From Pseudogymnoascus destructans (lineage: Eukaryota; Ascomycota; Leotiomycetes; Thelebolales; Thelebolaceae): a stretch of DNA of 64,000 bases. The stretch is from positions 806,001 to 870,000 of the forward strand of contig NW_020167522.1 in assembly GCF_001641265.1 (NCBI RefSeq). The letters are read 5' to 3'. A program made the position numbers and the translations under genes. Shown piece by piece: positions 22,195-32,438 of this stretch. Positions within the stretch are counted from its first letter, which is position 1; every line of letters starts with the position of its first letter. The notes below the pieces were generated by a model that was not told the DNA's origin, made no database searches, and was given only the letters and a program-made list of their open reading frames with translations.

Positions 22195-24369
22195 CTACTC
22201 ATCATCATCAATCCAAGAATTAGTCGAAAGATTTAGCCATGACTTTAACACTCTAAATACTCAATAGTATCAACCCCTAGTTGGTTCCTTTGATCTGTAA
22301 TTGTGATCTTTGCCCCTGAGAATAAACGTTCAGGCTCAGCACTCATTGCAGGTATTGATAAGATATCAAGAGCCATCTTTTGGAGGTTTGGATATGCTAT
22401 CCGCTGAGCGCCTTCCATCCACCAACCCTGAGCATCACATTCAGGGGTAACTGGAGCTTGGCAGTATTTCAAATACTCATCTTGAATAGCTGGTTGACGG
22501 CGTTTTTGTGTAGCCCACTCCTCAAATGCGCTCTTCTTATTTTGAGGTTGAATTGTAGCTATAATTGATGGTTCAATTGTTGGCTTGTAATGCTCATCCC
22601 ATAGTGATTGAACAGCTATCTTTGCTGGTGTTACCCAGTTAATAGGCCAATTCTCTTCGCAATACTTCCATTTTTGACTTGGAATGAGTATTCCAGCAGC
22701 AATATATGCAGAAGACCTATAAAGTGTTAGTACTATAGACTATTGATAGTACTATAGATAGTACTATTGATAGTACTATTACATACCGCTCAGTTAGTGC
22801 ATAATACTTGTCTATAACCTTCCAAGCTGAGTTGAAACATGGGCTAAGTATTATATCGTCTTGAAATTGTTGTTTGCCTTTCTCTAATTGCTCGAGAAGG
22901 AATTCCATAGATAATAATACCCGTTCTAGTGTAGCTTCTCAGCCTTCTGTAGCTAACGTCGCTTCATGAAAGAACTGGAGGCAGTCATGGATGTGTGATA
23001 GTATTATCCAATCACTCTCTGTCAATTCGTCTTGGCTTAGGTCGTAGTACTCCTTGTGACAGTATCCATTGATAGCTTTCTTCATATTGTCATCAAGAGC
23101 ATTATGAAGCATCAAGTACCATGAGTTCCATCGAGTTTGTTATCCCGAGCAAGCCTTTTACCATCACTATACTTCTCAAACGTTGCCTGGCGTTGGGGAG
23201 AACATTGAATATACACTACAATATTATGTAGCTTCCCTAGCGGGCCTGCATTCCTCCATGTTTCAACCTGTACTTGTGATGCTTCTTGAGAGTTGTTATC
23301 CACAGAAGAGCATCCCCGTATGGAAATAAGAATGCTTGTGCTGCTAGGTTGATGATATGGCCATTGCAACGAAGTCGGTAGTGTTGAGCATCATATTTAA
23401 CACCTTGGAGTGATAGTACTATATAGTAGAAGTTAGAATTTTATAGTACTATCATTTTTTGTAATAGGACTAACGATTTGAAAGGCTTATCATCATAGTA
23501 TCATTATTTGATGCATTGTCCATCATGAAATACCCAACTTTTGATAATATACCATACTCTTCAAGTACAGTATATATTAATTGGGCTTGATTGTCACCTG
23601 TATGCTGTCCTTCTAGCTCTCGTAGCGATAGTACCGACTGTCGAAGCCCTTCATTTTCCCCAATGTAGTGTGCAATTAGACCCATTAATGCCTTTGTGTT
23701 TGGAGATGTCCATAAGTCAACGGTAAGATGGATCTTCGACTGAGATGACTGCAAAGCTTGCTGAATCTTGACCCTCTCTTGCTTGTATCTTCGAACTACC
23801 CATTCTCGTATAGTACTATGGCTTCGAGGTAAAGACTCTTCACTATTAACATTTAAGAAATGTATTAAGTCTCGGAATTCAGGGCGTTGGACAATTGTGA
23901 ATGATAATGAGCATCTAGCAATAAGTCGGACAAGTAGCTGCTCAAAAGTTGGAGCATCAAATTCGGTATCTCGTCGCCGTTTATATGGGTTACTTATTCC
24001 ACTTGAGAAGGCGCTTGAAATACTCATCTGCATGTTCTTAACTCGTAACTCCTTTGAAGTATCTGTCACTTGGTGTAAATCTGTCAAGTGCTTTGCTGGA
24101 GCAGCTGTACCACCCGACCCTTTGTATTGTTTAGTACAATATAAGCATTGCCAAATGCACTTGTTAGCATCCTCTATTAATGAAGGGCTTTTACTGTGTT
24201 GCCAAACCCATGAGGTTCGTACTCGTTGGGTTGTTGATGAAATTGAAGGTACTATAGTACTATCAAGATCTAGTTGTGAGGACTGTAACTGGAACACATC
24301 GGCATTGTCTTGGAAGCTGCTAGTATTAAGAGAAGATAAATTACTAGAATCTGCATTTGTTGAAGCCAT
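22195..24369 (-). pseudogene. hAT transposase, decayed (hAT-1)
   Basis: The ATG at 24369 opens a 299-residue stretch with a BED-type finger (CLYCTKQYKG then HLTDLH), VDLWTSPNTKALMG with the first catalytic Asp, and MMDNASNND with the second. A probable intron with GTTAGT follows. Downstream, RCNGHIINLAAQAF, RQATFEKYSDGKR and DNK-RWNSW appear in shifting frames, with a 1-base loss at about 23,125. The C-terminal dimerisation region (SIPAMSAEPERLFSGAK) is readable, but the last codons are put out of frame by a missing T at about 22,243. The intended stop is at 22195. Several independent indels make this a pseudogene. Confidence 0.85.
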
Positions 24370-24655
24370 AGTACTACTATATAATAGTAATAGTACTACG
24401 CGTGCAGAGTTTTCAACGGCACTTATCTACTAGCTTCATAGCTATATTTAACATCATTATCATCACGTGTATTATAATAAGCGATATTGTTTATATTGTT
24501 TATATTGGCAATATAATGTGGGGCATATCATATTGCCAAGGAATGAAGGAAGGCCATATCATATTGCCAAGCATATTGTTTATATTGCCCAAGACTCGTA
24601 TTGCGATATATATCGCAATATACTGCCAAGAACCAATATACTACTGGCAACACTG

Positions 24656-25155
24656 GTGATATCGGGGCGTCCCATTGTCCCTCAGTCGGAGTTTGAGTGG
24701 GTGCGTGAGGGTCTGAGGTAGAGGTAATTAGGGGTATATCGTAGTCGTCAGGTTGTGGAGGTAAGAGGTGTTGGAGACATCGTGGGCCTTTGAGGATACG
24801 GATGTCTCTTGGGTTCTCATTCCAAACCTAGGTGAAGATAGCTTCGTTGTATGTAGCGTTTTGGTATAATTCTTTTGTGCTAAGCACTCGTTCTGATAAT
24901 ATTCGGTGAAGCATCATGTATTTATAGGATTGGCTGACTTGGTCTTCGTTCCAGAGGTATACCGGTTTCTCAAAGGAGTGTGAGGGGTACGCTTTCTAGA
25001 GGCACCAGATGGCAGTTCGTCCGATGGATTGCCATTGGCGTCGGGCTATGCGATCATGGGAGGGGCCAAATGCCATGAGGGCCTTCAGTTCGTTCATAGA
25101 GTGTGGGGTGATGGCCGGTCACCGGGGAATCACGGAATCCAGATTTAGAATATCT
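24656..25155 (-). pseudogene. unidentified coding remnant interrupted by hAT-1
   Basis: Read leftwards from 25155, one frame stays coding-like for about 165 codons (MNELKALMAFGPSHDRIARR, WNEDQVSQSYKYMMLHRILS, NPRDIRILKGPRCLQHLL) with three stops. One is TGA and two are TAG, each one C-to-T or G-to-A step from a sense codon. At 24656 it meets the hAT target duplication and continues at 17864. I do not know the protein family. Confidence 0.6.
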
Positions 25156-25229
25156 TCATTTTGGAAGATATGTTTTTATATACTTGAACACAGCCGTACA
25201 AGAAGACCTGCTTCCCCAATATGCATCCT

Positions 25230-25670
25230 CTAGTTCGTTCCGGAGCAACCGACAAAGTTGTTTCCGCTAGCGCCAGTGTGGGTGATGGCACCGGCAAGTC
25301 CGCAAGACTTATTGATGACAACACGGTCGGCCCCAGGGCTCCCTTTATAGAATTAGTATCACAATCATAGAGTATGCAATGAATTCCCACCTCCAGTGTA
25401 GACACCGCTTTTGAGGATGGGGAACTCCTGCCAAGGACCGGCAACAGCGAAGTTGAAGCCCTCGTAGTTGTTGTACTGGTGGGGGTAGGTAGAGCTTCCA
25501 GCAGTCGTGCCGGTCTTCACGTAGTTGCAGGCGGCAGCGGCAGCAGCGCTGACCTGGGAAGCAGTGTAGGAGGTGGAGCCGCAGGTGGTGGCAGCGCGCA
25601 CCTCGAGGGTGGGGAGGGCAGCGACAGCCGAGACGAGGGCGACGCTGAGGAGGGACTTGAGGCCGAACAT
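25230..25670 (-). CDS. secreted guanyl-specific ribonuclease (RNase T1/N1 family)
   Basis: Exons 25670-25391 and 25342-25230 give 130 residues. The 48-nt intron has GTGGGA (weak) at the donor and AAAG at the acceptor. It sits after VYTGG and restores SPGADRVV. A signal peptide covers about residues 1-19 to 26. The catalytic set of RNase T1 is present: His64 (YPHQYNNYEGF), Glu82 (WQEFPI), Arg100 (GADRVV) and His115 (THTGASGN). Cysteines at 30, 48, 107 and 126 fit disulphides. The enzyme would cleave RNA 3' of guanosine outside the cell. I chose the ATG at 25670 because the leader starts there. An upstream in-frame ATG at 25742 would add non-leader residues. Confidence 0.93.
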
Positions 25671-26354
25671 GCTGATAGATTGAGGATAGAACTGAGGGAT
25701 TGTTGGTGGATGACGATGAGAAGGGGATCCTACCAGCTTCATATACTCCTCCCACGGCCTGCTGTACTAACTATCCGGTGCTATACGACGAAGAAGCCGC
25801 GATAGAAGCAGCGTGACAGGTACAGACGAGGTAGTGATGCCGCCACTAATCTAGAATGCCGCAATGCACCTTAACTTAAATCCTGTCACTATACCCCAAT
25901 GCAGAAGTTGTGTCTTGCATCCATGCGCGATCGGCGGATCTCCCCCCGCGATAGGATCAAGATACGGGCAGCAACGCCACTAAAGTTTTGCGATAACAAA
26001 GTCGTGCGAATAGGGTTGGCGGAGAGCGGCAGCTGGTCGATTTTATCCATACACTTGGCATTAATGATCTGCCGGACGTTAGGCGAAAGAGGAAATTGAC
26101 AACAACCAACAACTCTGGTGTGCTGGCTCACATGTTGTCGACATATACAAGCGCATGAACATCCCCCCACGGCATGCTCCTGTTGACAATCTTCATAGGC
26201 TCGATGACGAAGCATGCTTCGGGGAAACATCCGACCACACGTGGCGACAGCCCTCGTCGTTTCTCTCTCAAAAAGTAAATATAGAGTTTATGCTGCATTT
26301 CCTCCCCGGTTCAACTTATTCACGTTTCACGCAACATACACTAGCACAGCCAAG

Positions 26355-27089
26355 ATGACTTCTCAGGAACGCCACTCCCTAACAGCCTCCATCGCGGCAA
26401 AGACCGACCCCTCATCGGCCGCACGTGCTCTCATAGCCCCGGCGGAGGAGAAACTCTCCACGGGGTCTCCAGAGTCAGACATTGAAGGCCGTCTCAGGCC
26501 CGTCTGGGGTAGCATCATTGATGTGGCCGCGGATACCGACCACCAGTCTCAGGAGCCTTTGGTCGCTGTCCTGCGTGCCGTGCAGCAGCAGATCTTTGCG
26601 AATGGTGCGAGTGAGGTTACAGTCTGGGGAGAGAAGGTGAAGGTGTGCGACCTGCCTCTCTTTGGTGCTTCCGTGAGAGATGCGTGGAATAGAGGTATGA
26701 TTGCTAGTGGCTCGATGTTGTTCGTTTGCTGACATGACACAGCTCCTGGCACAGGCTCTGCCGACGATTTCTCTGCCAGCCAATGGCAAAACATAAATGG
26801 TTTCCTAGCACGTCTAACGTCCCTGTCTCCGTCCACGCCTGCGTTCGACTTTTCCATGTTTGGACTGTGGACGTTACGGTCGGCATTTGAGGCAAACGAA
26901 GCCTCGCTAGCAGATGTAGATGCCGCCAAGGTGTGGTTCAAGTATGCAGAGGAGGTATTGACGAAGTTGAGCAACGAAGGGAAGTCGTTCCACGCCAAGG
27001 TCGGCGCTAGTGGTGGCAGCTACGCGGATAAGGAATGGACGGGATTCAACCATCAGAGACTTGGGGTTTGGCAGGCAGCTCGTCGATAG
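26355..27089 (+). CDS. DUF3632-type fungal protein
   Basis: Exons 26355-26694 and 26743-27089 give 228 residues. The 48-nt intron (GTATGA...CACAG) falls after WNR and restores APGTGSADDF. The C-terminal half has WQNINGFLARL and FDFSMFGLWTLRSAFE, the pattern I associate with the fungal DUF3632 family, and it ends LGVWQAARR. There is no signal peptide or membrane segment. It is probably cytosolic and helical, and its function is unknown. The ATG at 26355 has a fungal-type context (CCAAGATGAC). Confidence 0.8.
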
Positions 27090-27509
27090 TATAGACTAAT
27101 TTCAAACACAATATCAAGCCAGCGCGTTAGGCAGTCGAATTATCGTGAGTACCATATATTCCGATAACATTTAGGCTAGCGTTGACATTTACAGTGGTAT
27201 TAGTGTTTGGCGGATATGTATCTAGGTAGTATCCGTGATTCCCACGGGTAGGGTATATACCCGGCTAATTTCTTACAGGTAAGAGTAGGTATATATCCGG
27301 ATATATGAGGCTAAATGGAGTATATAAAAATGAAGCCTTTAGTAATAGTAATAACCTAACCTAACCCAACCCCTATTTGTATGCCCCTATTCATATGCCT
27401 CAATTCATATGCCTCATCGTTAGCATCATCGCCATTACTATTAGCCTCTTGTATCTAACCCTAATCAGGGTTAGCACAAATAATCATAATAATCATGACT
27501 ATTCGAATA
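27090..27509. other. AT-rich spacer with a possible hAT terminus
   Basis: No gene is seen. CAGGGTTAGCAC at 27466 has the look of a hAT end and is followed by TCAT/ATGA-rich subterminal repeats that continue across elements B and C. The preceding 8 bp are ACCCTAAT. I could not find the matching far end, so the boundary is tentative. A TGACTATTCGAATA half of a palindrome abuts element B. Confidence 0.4.
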
Positions 27510-29202
27510 ACGTATTTCCCAATCGAACCGTGCACCCGGTCGAACCGTGCAAAATAACCACCAAAATACAACTTCGTAGGTATATTATAACAACAACCCT
27601 TTAAAACACTCTAGCTATCTACAGTAATTGAATCTAATACCTCTTTGCACGTACGAGCATTATGTCCAACTTGATTACATATGCCACATCGTCGTTGTTT
27701 CCCTTTCCTGCGCTGACCCTGTGTGGCATCACCACCCTCCTCCTCCTGAGTTTGAGTACTCCGTACGAGCTCATCACCTTCCTCAATTGTCAAGCTTCCA
27801 CCTAATTGAATACGCTTCCTTCGCTTGTTTGCCCTTCGCTTTTTGAGCGCATTCGCCTGCTGTAGCGCCTTGACTTCAGCTTTAAGGAGTGTAAATGAAT
27901 GGGCCATTATTTGAGCTCCTTTAGCAAGCTGGTCAAATGCCTCATTTATTGAACTTGGAGAGCTATTCTGATGTCGTACGATTCGATTCTTAAGGTGTGT
28001 TGTTTGGAATTCAACTTCAGTCGCATTCTGGGGTGTCTTTGAGGTCCAAGTCTCCTTTTCAACAGGTGGTGGGGTTGGTGTTTTTAGTCGGAGATCAAGG
28101 TGCGAAAGGACAGTATTTGGATCGTACGGAACTAACCCTATAACTAAGTTAGTAGTATTTACTATAAAGATTATTATAATTACCTGTTGCTCAAAAGCCA
28201 CTCTTAATATTCTGCTCTGTAAATGCAGCTTTATACGCTTCTTTAAAGGCAGAGAGGAACTCAAGGTGGCCATCAAGAATTAGGAGACGATATACTCCTT
28301 TCGTACGACTCTGAGTATGTTTCTCAAAATGCTGAATCCACTCAAAACCAATTGCATTTGTAGTCCACCCGTTTTCACTTAATGTAATCACCCAATCGCG
28401 TGGGAGTTGTACCTCGTCGTCGTTATACCATGACGAGAGGTGGGTTGCTCCTTTGAAAATAATTAATGGAGGAATTGACCACCCGTACGAGTTGATTCCT
28501 TGTATAATTGACACCCATTCTCAATTTCCTGGCTGTGTAGCTTTCGGACGATTCCTTGACTCTGAGCTAGTGACTACTTTAGCAGTAGCAATCATTCCCA
28601 TTAAGAACCCAGCTTCATCAAAGTTGTATATATCCTCCTCTTGAATTCCGTACTTTGCGACCGTGTTTCGTATGAGCTTAAACCAGTCTCTGATAATCAC
28701 TAGATCTTCACAAAGAGCTCTTTTATAGTCGTATTTTCGTCCGAACTTCGTTTTAATCTCCGTACGACACGTGATAAAGTTCGAGGTCCAATTCTTACCT
28801 ACAGGTGACGCGTCGCGTTCAGCGAGGAGTAGGTCCGCCATTTCTTGTACAGCAGCTGGCCGAGGTGGGAATCCACGTGAATCAAGGTCGAGAATGTATC
28901 GTACGATAGCTTCCTCTTCTTGAGAAGTAAGCCTTTGAGTATTTGAGGGTGTGTTGCATCGGGGAGCTGTTCCTTTTATCCTATCACGAAGGGTTTGAGG
29001 AGGTATATCATATGCTATTGCAGCAGCTCGTATGCTTCGAAATTGATATAATTTAATTGCTTGTATAGCTAAAAGAATCCTACCTTCTTGATTAGAAGAA
29101 TAAGCTTGTGTTGGAGACATATTAGTTGTATGGAAGGAAGACGCGTTTTGGTGGTTATTTTGCACGGTTCGACCGGGTGCACGGTTCGATTGGGAAATAC
29201 GT
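27510..29202 (-). mobile_element. pogo/Fot-type transposon B, defective
   Basis: 1,693 bp bounded by TA (27508-27509, 29203-29204). Termini begin ACGTATTTCCCAA and contain two TCGAACCGTGCA boxes at a 17-bp period. It inserted at the TA inside the palindrome TGACTATTCGAATAGTCA, whose last four bases resume at 29205. Confidence 0.93.
27611..29120 (-). pseudogene. pogo/Fot transposase, deleted and stopped (element B)
   Basis: The ATG at 29120 starts MSPTQAYSSNQEGRILL. The core motif NFDEAGF is present (note Ala for Thr), and LDGH runs straight into LEFLSAF. Comparison with element G shows that about 62 codons, including the third catalytic Asp (QPLDV), are missing in frame near 28264. TGA stops lie in PGN*EW (about 28518) and SGF*AT (about 28190), both one C-to-T step from CGA. 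A 46-nt intron-like insert (28138-28183) is absent from element G. The tail has the usual knuckle (CGICNQVGHNARTC). It cannot be catalytic. Confidence 0.9.
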
Positions 29203-29333
29203 TAGTCAAATATTACATAAGCATGATTATGATTAACGTGGTTTATCAGTACGTCGGACATATCAGTACCTCGGACACTTTTCCCGAATTTCCTACCCTC
29301 TAACTTCACAACGCATTTTTTCCACCTTTTATT

Positions 29334-31478
29334 ATGTCAGTGATTACCCAAGAAGCAAAAATCATTCTAGCTATCGAGGCTATCTGAACATCAAAAAATC
29401 TAAGTCGTCGGAAGGCTGCTAAGCTCTATGAAGTACCTCATTCTACACTCTGCGACAGAATGAACGGCCGAACTACTGTCTACGAACGCCGGCCTGCAAT
29501 GATGAAATTAACTATACTAGAAGAGGAGGTGGTTATTCGGAATATACTTGATATGGATTCAAGAGGATTTGCACCCCGGCTTGCTGGTGTAGAAGATATG
29601 GCAAATTTTATACTCGAATCGCGTGGAGGGAGGCGCGTCGGGAAGCTCTGGGCCCACCGATTTGTACAACGACGTCCAGAATTAAAGACGCGTTTTAATC
29701 ACGTTTACGACTTCCAAAGGGCCTTGTGCGAAGATCCTGAACTAATTGGCGCGTGGTTTCGACTAGTGGAAAATATGAGGGCAAAATATGGTGTTTTGGA
29801 CTGCGACTTCTATAACTTTGACGAAACTGGGTTTATGATGGGTGTGATTTGCCCTGCAATGGTTGTTACCCGTGCAGATCGACTTGGCAGAGGTAAGGCA
29901 GTTCAGCCAGGGAATCGGGAATGGGCTACAGCGATTGCTTGTATCAACAGTGACGGCTGGAGTATTCCTCCATTTTTGGTAGTTAAAGGCAAGAATCATC
30001 TTGCAAATTGGTATACAGACGGCGGCCTTCCACACAACTGGGTTGTTAAACCGACAAGCAATGGATGGACAAACAATGAGACGGGTCTAGAATGGTTGAA
30101 ACACTTCGACAAACATACTGCTGTTCGTGCAAGGGGTCCATATCGAATGCTGGTGTTAGACGGGCACGAGAGTCATGAATCGGCCGAGTTCCAAGAGTAC
30201 TGCAAGGCACACAACATTATAACTCTTGGACTACCTCCCCACTCGTCTCATTTAACTCAGCCACTTGATGTCGGGTGCTTTAGTGTGTTGAAGCGGGCAT
30301 ATGGTTGGCAGATTGAGACCTTCATTAAGGCTCATATCAACCACATTACCAAGGTCGAGTTCTTTCTCGCCTTTAGAGCAGCATATCTGGAATCCATGAC
30401 AGCCCAAAACGCCCAGTCCGGGTTCCGCGGAGCTGGCTTAGTGCCTTTTGACCCGCAAGCAGTGCTTTCAAAGCTTGACGTGAGGTTACGGACTCCAACT
30501 CCCTCTAGACCCTCTACTGCCAACACCAACCCTTGGGTCTCCCAGACCCCTTCCAACCCAACTGAAGCTCTTTCACAAACAACCCTCATTCGAAATCGAA
30601 TTGCCCGTCACCAAGGAAGCTCGCCAACTCCATGTTACGACGGAACAAGAAGGCTGGCCAACTACAGGACAGGAAGGAGGGAGGTCGCATGAGACCGGCC
30701 CTGGTACCTGGAGGGGCAGCGGGGAATAGTAGTTCCGAAAGTATCACGTGACGGACTCGCAGGATGATGAGAAGAGTCCTAAGAGTCCAGGACTCCGAGG
30801 ACTCCGAGGACTCGAGTGAGTTCCCAGGAGTCCACTAGGCACTTGACAGACTCGCAGGATGATGAGAAGAATCCTAAGAGTCCAGGACTCCGAGGACTCG
30901 AGTGAGTTCCCAAGAGTCCAATAGGCACGACGCCACTATATAAGTAGATAGTATTTCCTTAGATAGGAGCTTCGTGCTCAACTCAATACAGTATTTGTTA
31001 TATACTAGTAACGTGTTACTTGAAGCCTTTGTGTCTGATCCCCTGCCTCCTCTGATAAGTAAACCTTTACGCAAGAGAACCTCTGTGTCTTCTATCGTTT
31101 AGAAGTCAGCGTTACACTCCACTCTTCGGGACAGTTATTGCATTGGCAAAGGGTACGGAGCGACTAGCACATGAGAACACCCTTCTGTCTGCTGAGGTAC
31201 GTACCCTTCGAGCAGCAAACGAAGCCCTTAGCAAACGCCGCAGGGCTAAAAAGGCTCGTGTCCGTGAAGGAGGTGCACTTATAGTAGAGGATGCACAGGC
31301 TATTATCGCACAGAAGGATGTGGATGAGCAGGTACGACGTGACGTACGTGCGGTTGGGGGTAGTCGCAAGGAGGGGCAACCGTCTAGGCGATGCTGTGGG
31401 ATCTGTGGAAAAGCTGGTCATAATGCGCGAACTTGTCAAGAAGCTATAGATATGTCTAGTTCATCTGATTCCGCTTAG
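29334..31478 (+). pseudogene. pogo/Fot transposase split by solo LTR (element C)
   Basis: Without the LTR and one copy of its 5-bp duplication the frame is exactly 1,656 nt, the length found in elements A, E, F and G. NFDETGF, LDGHESHES and HLTQPLDVGCF are all present, as is a knuckle (CGICGKAGHNARTC). One in-frame TGA lies at codon 18 (29385-29387). The LTR interrupts after SSPTP, and the frame resumes in ALAKGTERLAHE. The gene is therefore doubly inactivated, although the later part of the 5' half would still read from an internal Met. Confidence 0.92.
30633..31116 (+). mobile_element. solo LTR of the chromovirus in element C
   Basis: 484 bp, TG...CA ends (TGTTACGACGG to GCGTTACA), flanked by the 5-bp duplication CTCCA (30628-30632 and 31117-31121). 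It matches the LTRs at 31918 and 38442, has two copies of the roughly 86-bp internal repeat, and contains the same CTATATAAG promoter motif. It is the product of LTR-LTR recombination of an earlier insertion. Confidence 0.95.
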
Positions 31479-31595
31479 TTATAGTTAATTTAATATGTTA
31501 TGGTTGATTTATTGATATTCAAAGTAGAATGCCAATGAAAAGTGTCCGAGGTACTGATATGTCCGACGTACTGATAAACCACGTTATGAGTTTTT

Positions 31596-31621
31596 GATAA
31601 TCATGAATATTCATGATTATC
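31596..31621. repeat. 26-bp perfect palindrome
   Basis: GATAATCATGAAT followed by its exact reverse complement, with no loop. Related TCATGATTAT motifs flank elements B and C, so it is probably part of the subterminal region of a hAT element. Confidence 0.9.
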
Positions 31622-31708
31622 ACATGATGTTAGAATCACGTGGCCTAAGTAATTATCTAGTATAGTAGAAAAGGAAACCAAATATATATTAATCTATCTA
31701 AATACTTC

Positions 31709-31917
31709 TTAAAGTATTAATTTAGCTATAAATTCCTCTTCTAGATCCTCTTCTTCTTCCTTTATAAAATCCCAACTCTTTAAACAAGCTATTACTCTAA
31801 AAATGTCTTTAGAAAGCCTATTTCTAATCTTTGAAATAATAAGGCTACCTATACTAAAAAAGCTCTCTATAGGAGCACTAGTAGCAGGGATTTGTAAATA
31901 GTGCCTAGCTATAGTAG
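31709..31917 (-). pseudogene. hAT-2 transposase C-terminus, split by the chromovirus
   Basis: The minus frame reads ARHYLQIPATSAPIESFFS, then NRLSKDIFRVIACLKSWDF and an acidic tail to a stop at 31709. This is the hAT dimerisation region. The chromovirus cut it at the AGTAG duplication (31913-31917). The frame continues beyond the retroelement at 38836-38890, where NPLDYWKINKSRFPILA joins it in register. Confidence 0.85.
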
Positions 31918-32392
31918 TGTTACGACGGAACAAGAAGGCTGGCCAACTACAGGACAGGAAGGAGGGAGGTCGCATGAGACCGGCCCTGGTACCTGGAGGG
32001 GCAGCGGGGAATAGTAGTTCCGAAAGTATCACGTGACGGACTCGCAGGATGATGAGAAGAGTCCTAAGAGTCCAGGACTCCGAGGACTCGAGTGAGTTCC
32101 CAGGAGTCCACTAGGCACGTGATGGACTCGCAGGATGATGAGAAGAGTCCTAAGAGTCCAGGACTCCGAGGACTCGAGTGAGTTCCCAAGAGTCCACTAG
32201 GCACGACGCCACTATATAAGTAGATAGTTAGTTCTTAGATAGGAGCTTCGTGCTCAACTCAATACAGTATTTGTTATATACTAGTAACGTGTTACTTGAA
32301 GCCTTTGTGTCTGATCCCCTGCCTCCTCTGATAAGTAAACCTTTACGCAAGAGAACCTCTGTGTCTTCTATCGTTTAGAAGTCAGCGTTACA
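31918..32392 (+). repeat. 5' LTR
   Basis: 475 bp, TGTTACG...GTTACA. It contains two copies of a roughly 86-bp unit rich in GGACTC/GAGTCC inverted motifs, then TATATAAG at 32213-32220, the likely promoter. GTGCTCAA lies 37 nt downstream (32250-32257). Confidence 0.95.
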
Positions 32393-32404
32393 CTTTGAGC
32401 ACCA
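32393..32404 (+). promoter_or_regulatory. candidate primer binding site, possibly self-priming
   Basis: The sequence just after the LTR lacks the TGG that starts ordinary tRNA-primed sites. TTGAGCAC at 32395-32402 is the exact reverse complement of GTGCTCAA at 32250-32257, which sits where the transcript should begin. This recalls the self-priming described for Tf1-type retrotransposons. Eight bases is short, so it is a hypothesis. Confidence 0.4.
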
Positions 32405-32438
32405 CTTCTACGAGGTACCGGCTTACACACAAAGCAAC

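Larger units (their letters stand above)
19950..24398. repeat. dispersed palindromic ATAGTACTAT motif within hAT-1
   Basis: The self-complementary ATAGTACTAT (or its TAGTACTA core, sometimes with one end base changed) recurs at about 19958-20015, 20121, 21975-21990, 22185, 22728-22785, 23411-23450, 23812, 24251 and 24369-24398. It occurs on both sides of the genes and in putative introns of the transposase. It is not seen at this density elsewhere in the window. A transposase-binding site or a small satellite spreading in the element are both possible. Confidence 0.75.
17865..24655 (-). mobile_element. hAT transposon (hAT-1), 6.8 kb, complete ends
   Basis: The ends are CAGTGTTGCCAATAGT and, inverted, CAGTGTTGCCAGTAGT, and further inside both ends have TTGGCAGTATATTGC. 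The element is flanked by a perfect 8-bp target duplication GTGATATC (17857-17864 and 24656-24663), the length typical of hAT. Both subterminal regions have AACAATATAAACAATAT-type repeats. It carries a decayed transposase on the minus strand, an accessory ORF on the plus strand, and a nested pogo/Fot element. Several frameshifts in the transposase suggest it is no longer autonomous. Confidence 0.92.
29236..31584 (+). mobile_element. pogo/Fot-type transposon C, interrupted by a solo LTR
   Basis: Bounded by TA (29234-29235, 31585-31586). Termini begin ACGTGGTTTAT and contain CAGTACGTCGGACA and CAGTACCTCGGACA at a 17-bp period. The element is 2,349 bp including a 484-bp LTR, so about 1,860 bp before that insertion. 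It lies only 33 bp from element B. Confidence 0.93.

Noticed and set aside
27440..27480. Telomere-like CCCTAA/TTAGGG
   Set aside because: Only single units in a short palindrome (CTAACCCT, AGGGTTAG), no array. More likely a hAT terminus.
32393..32410. Ordinary tRNA primer binding site after the 5' LTR
   Set aside because: No TGG start and no match to a tRNA 3' end that I recognise.
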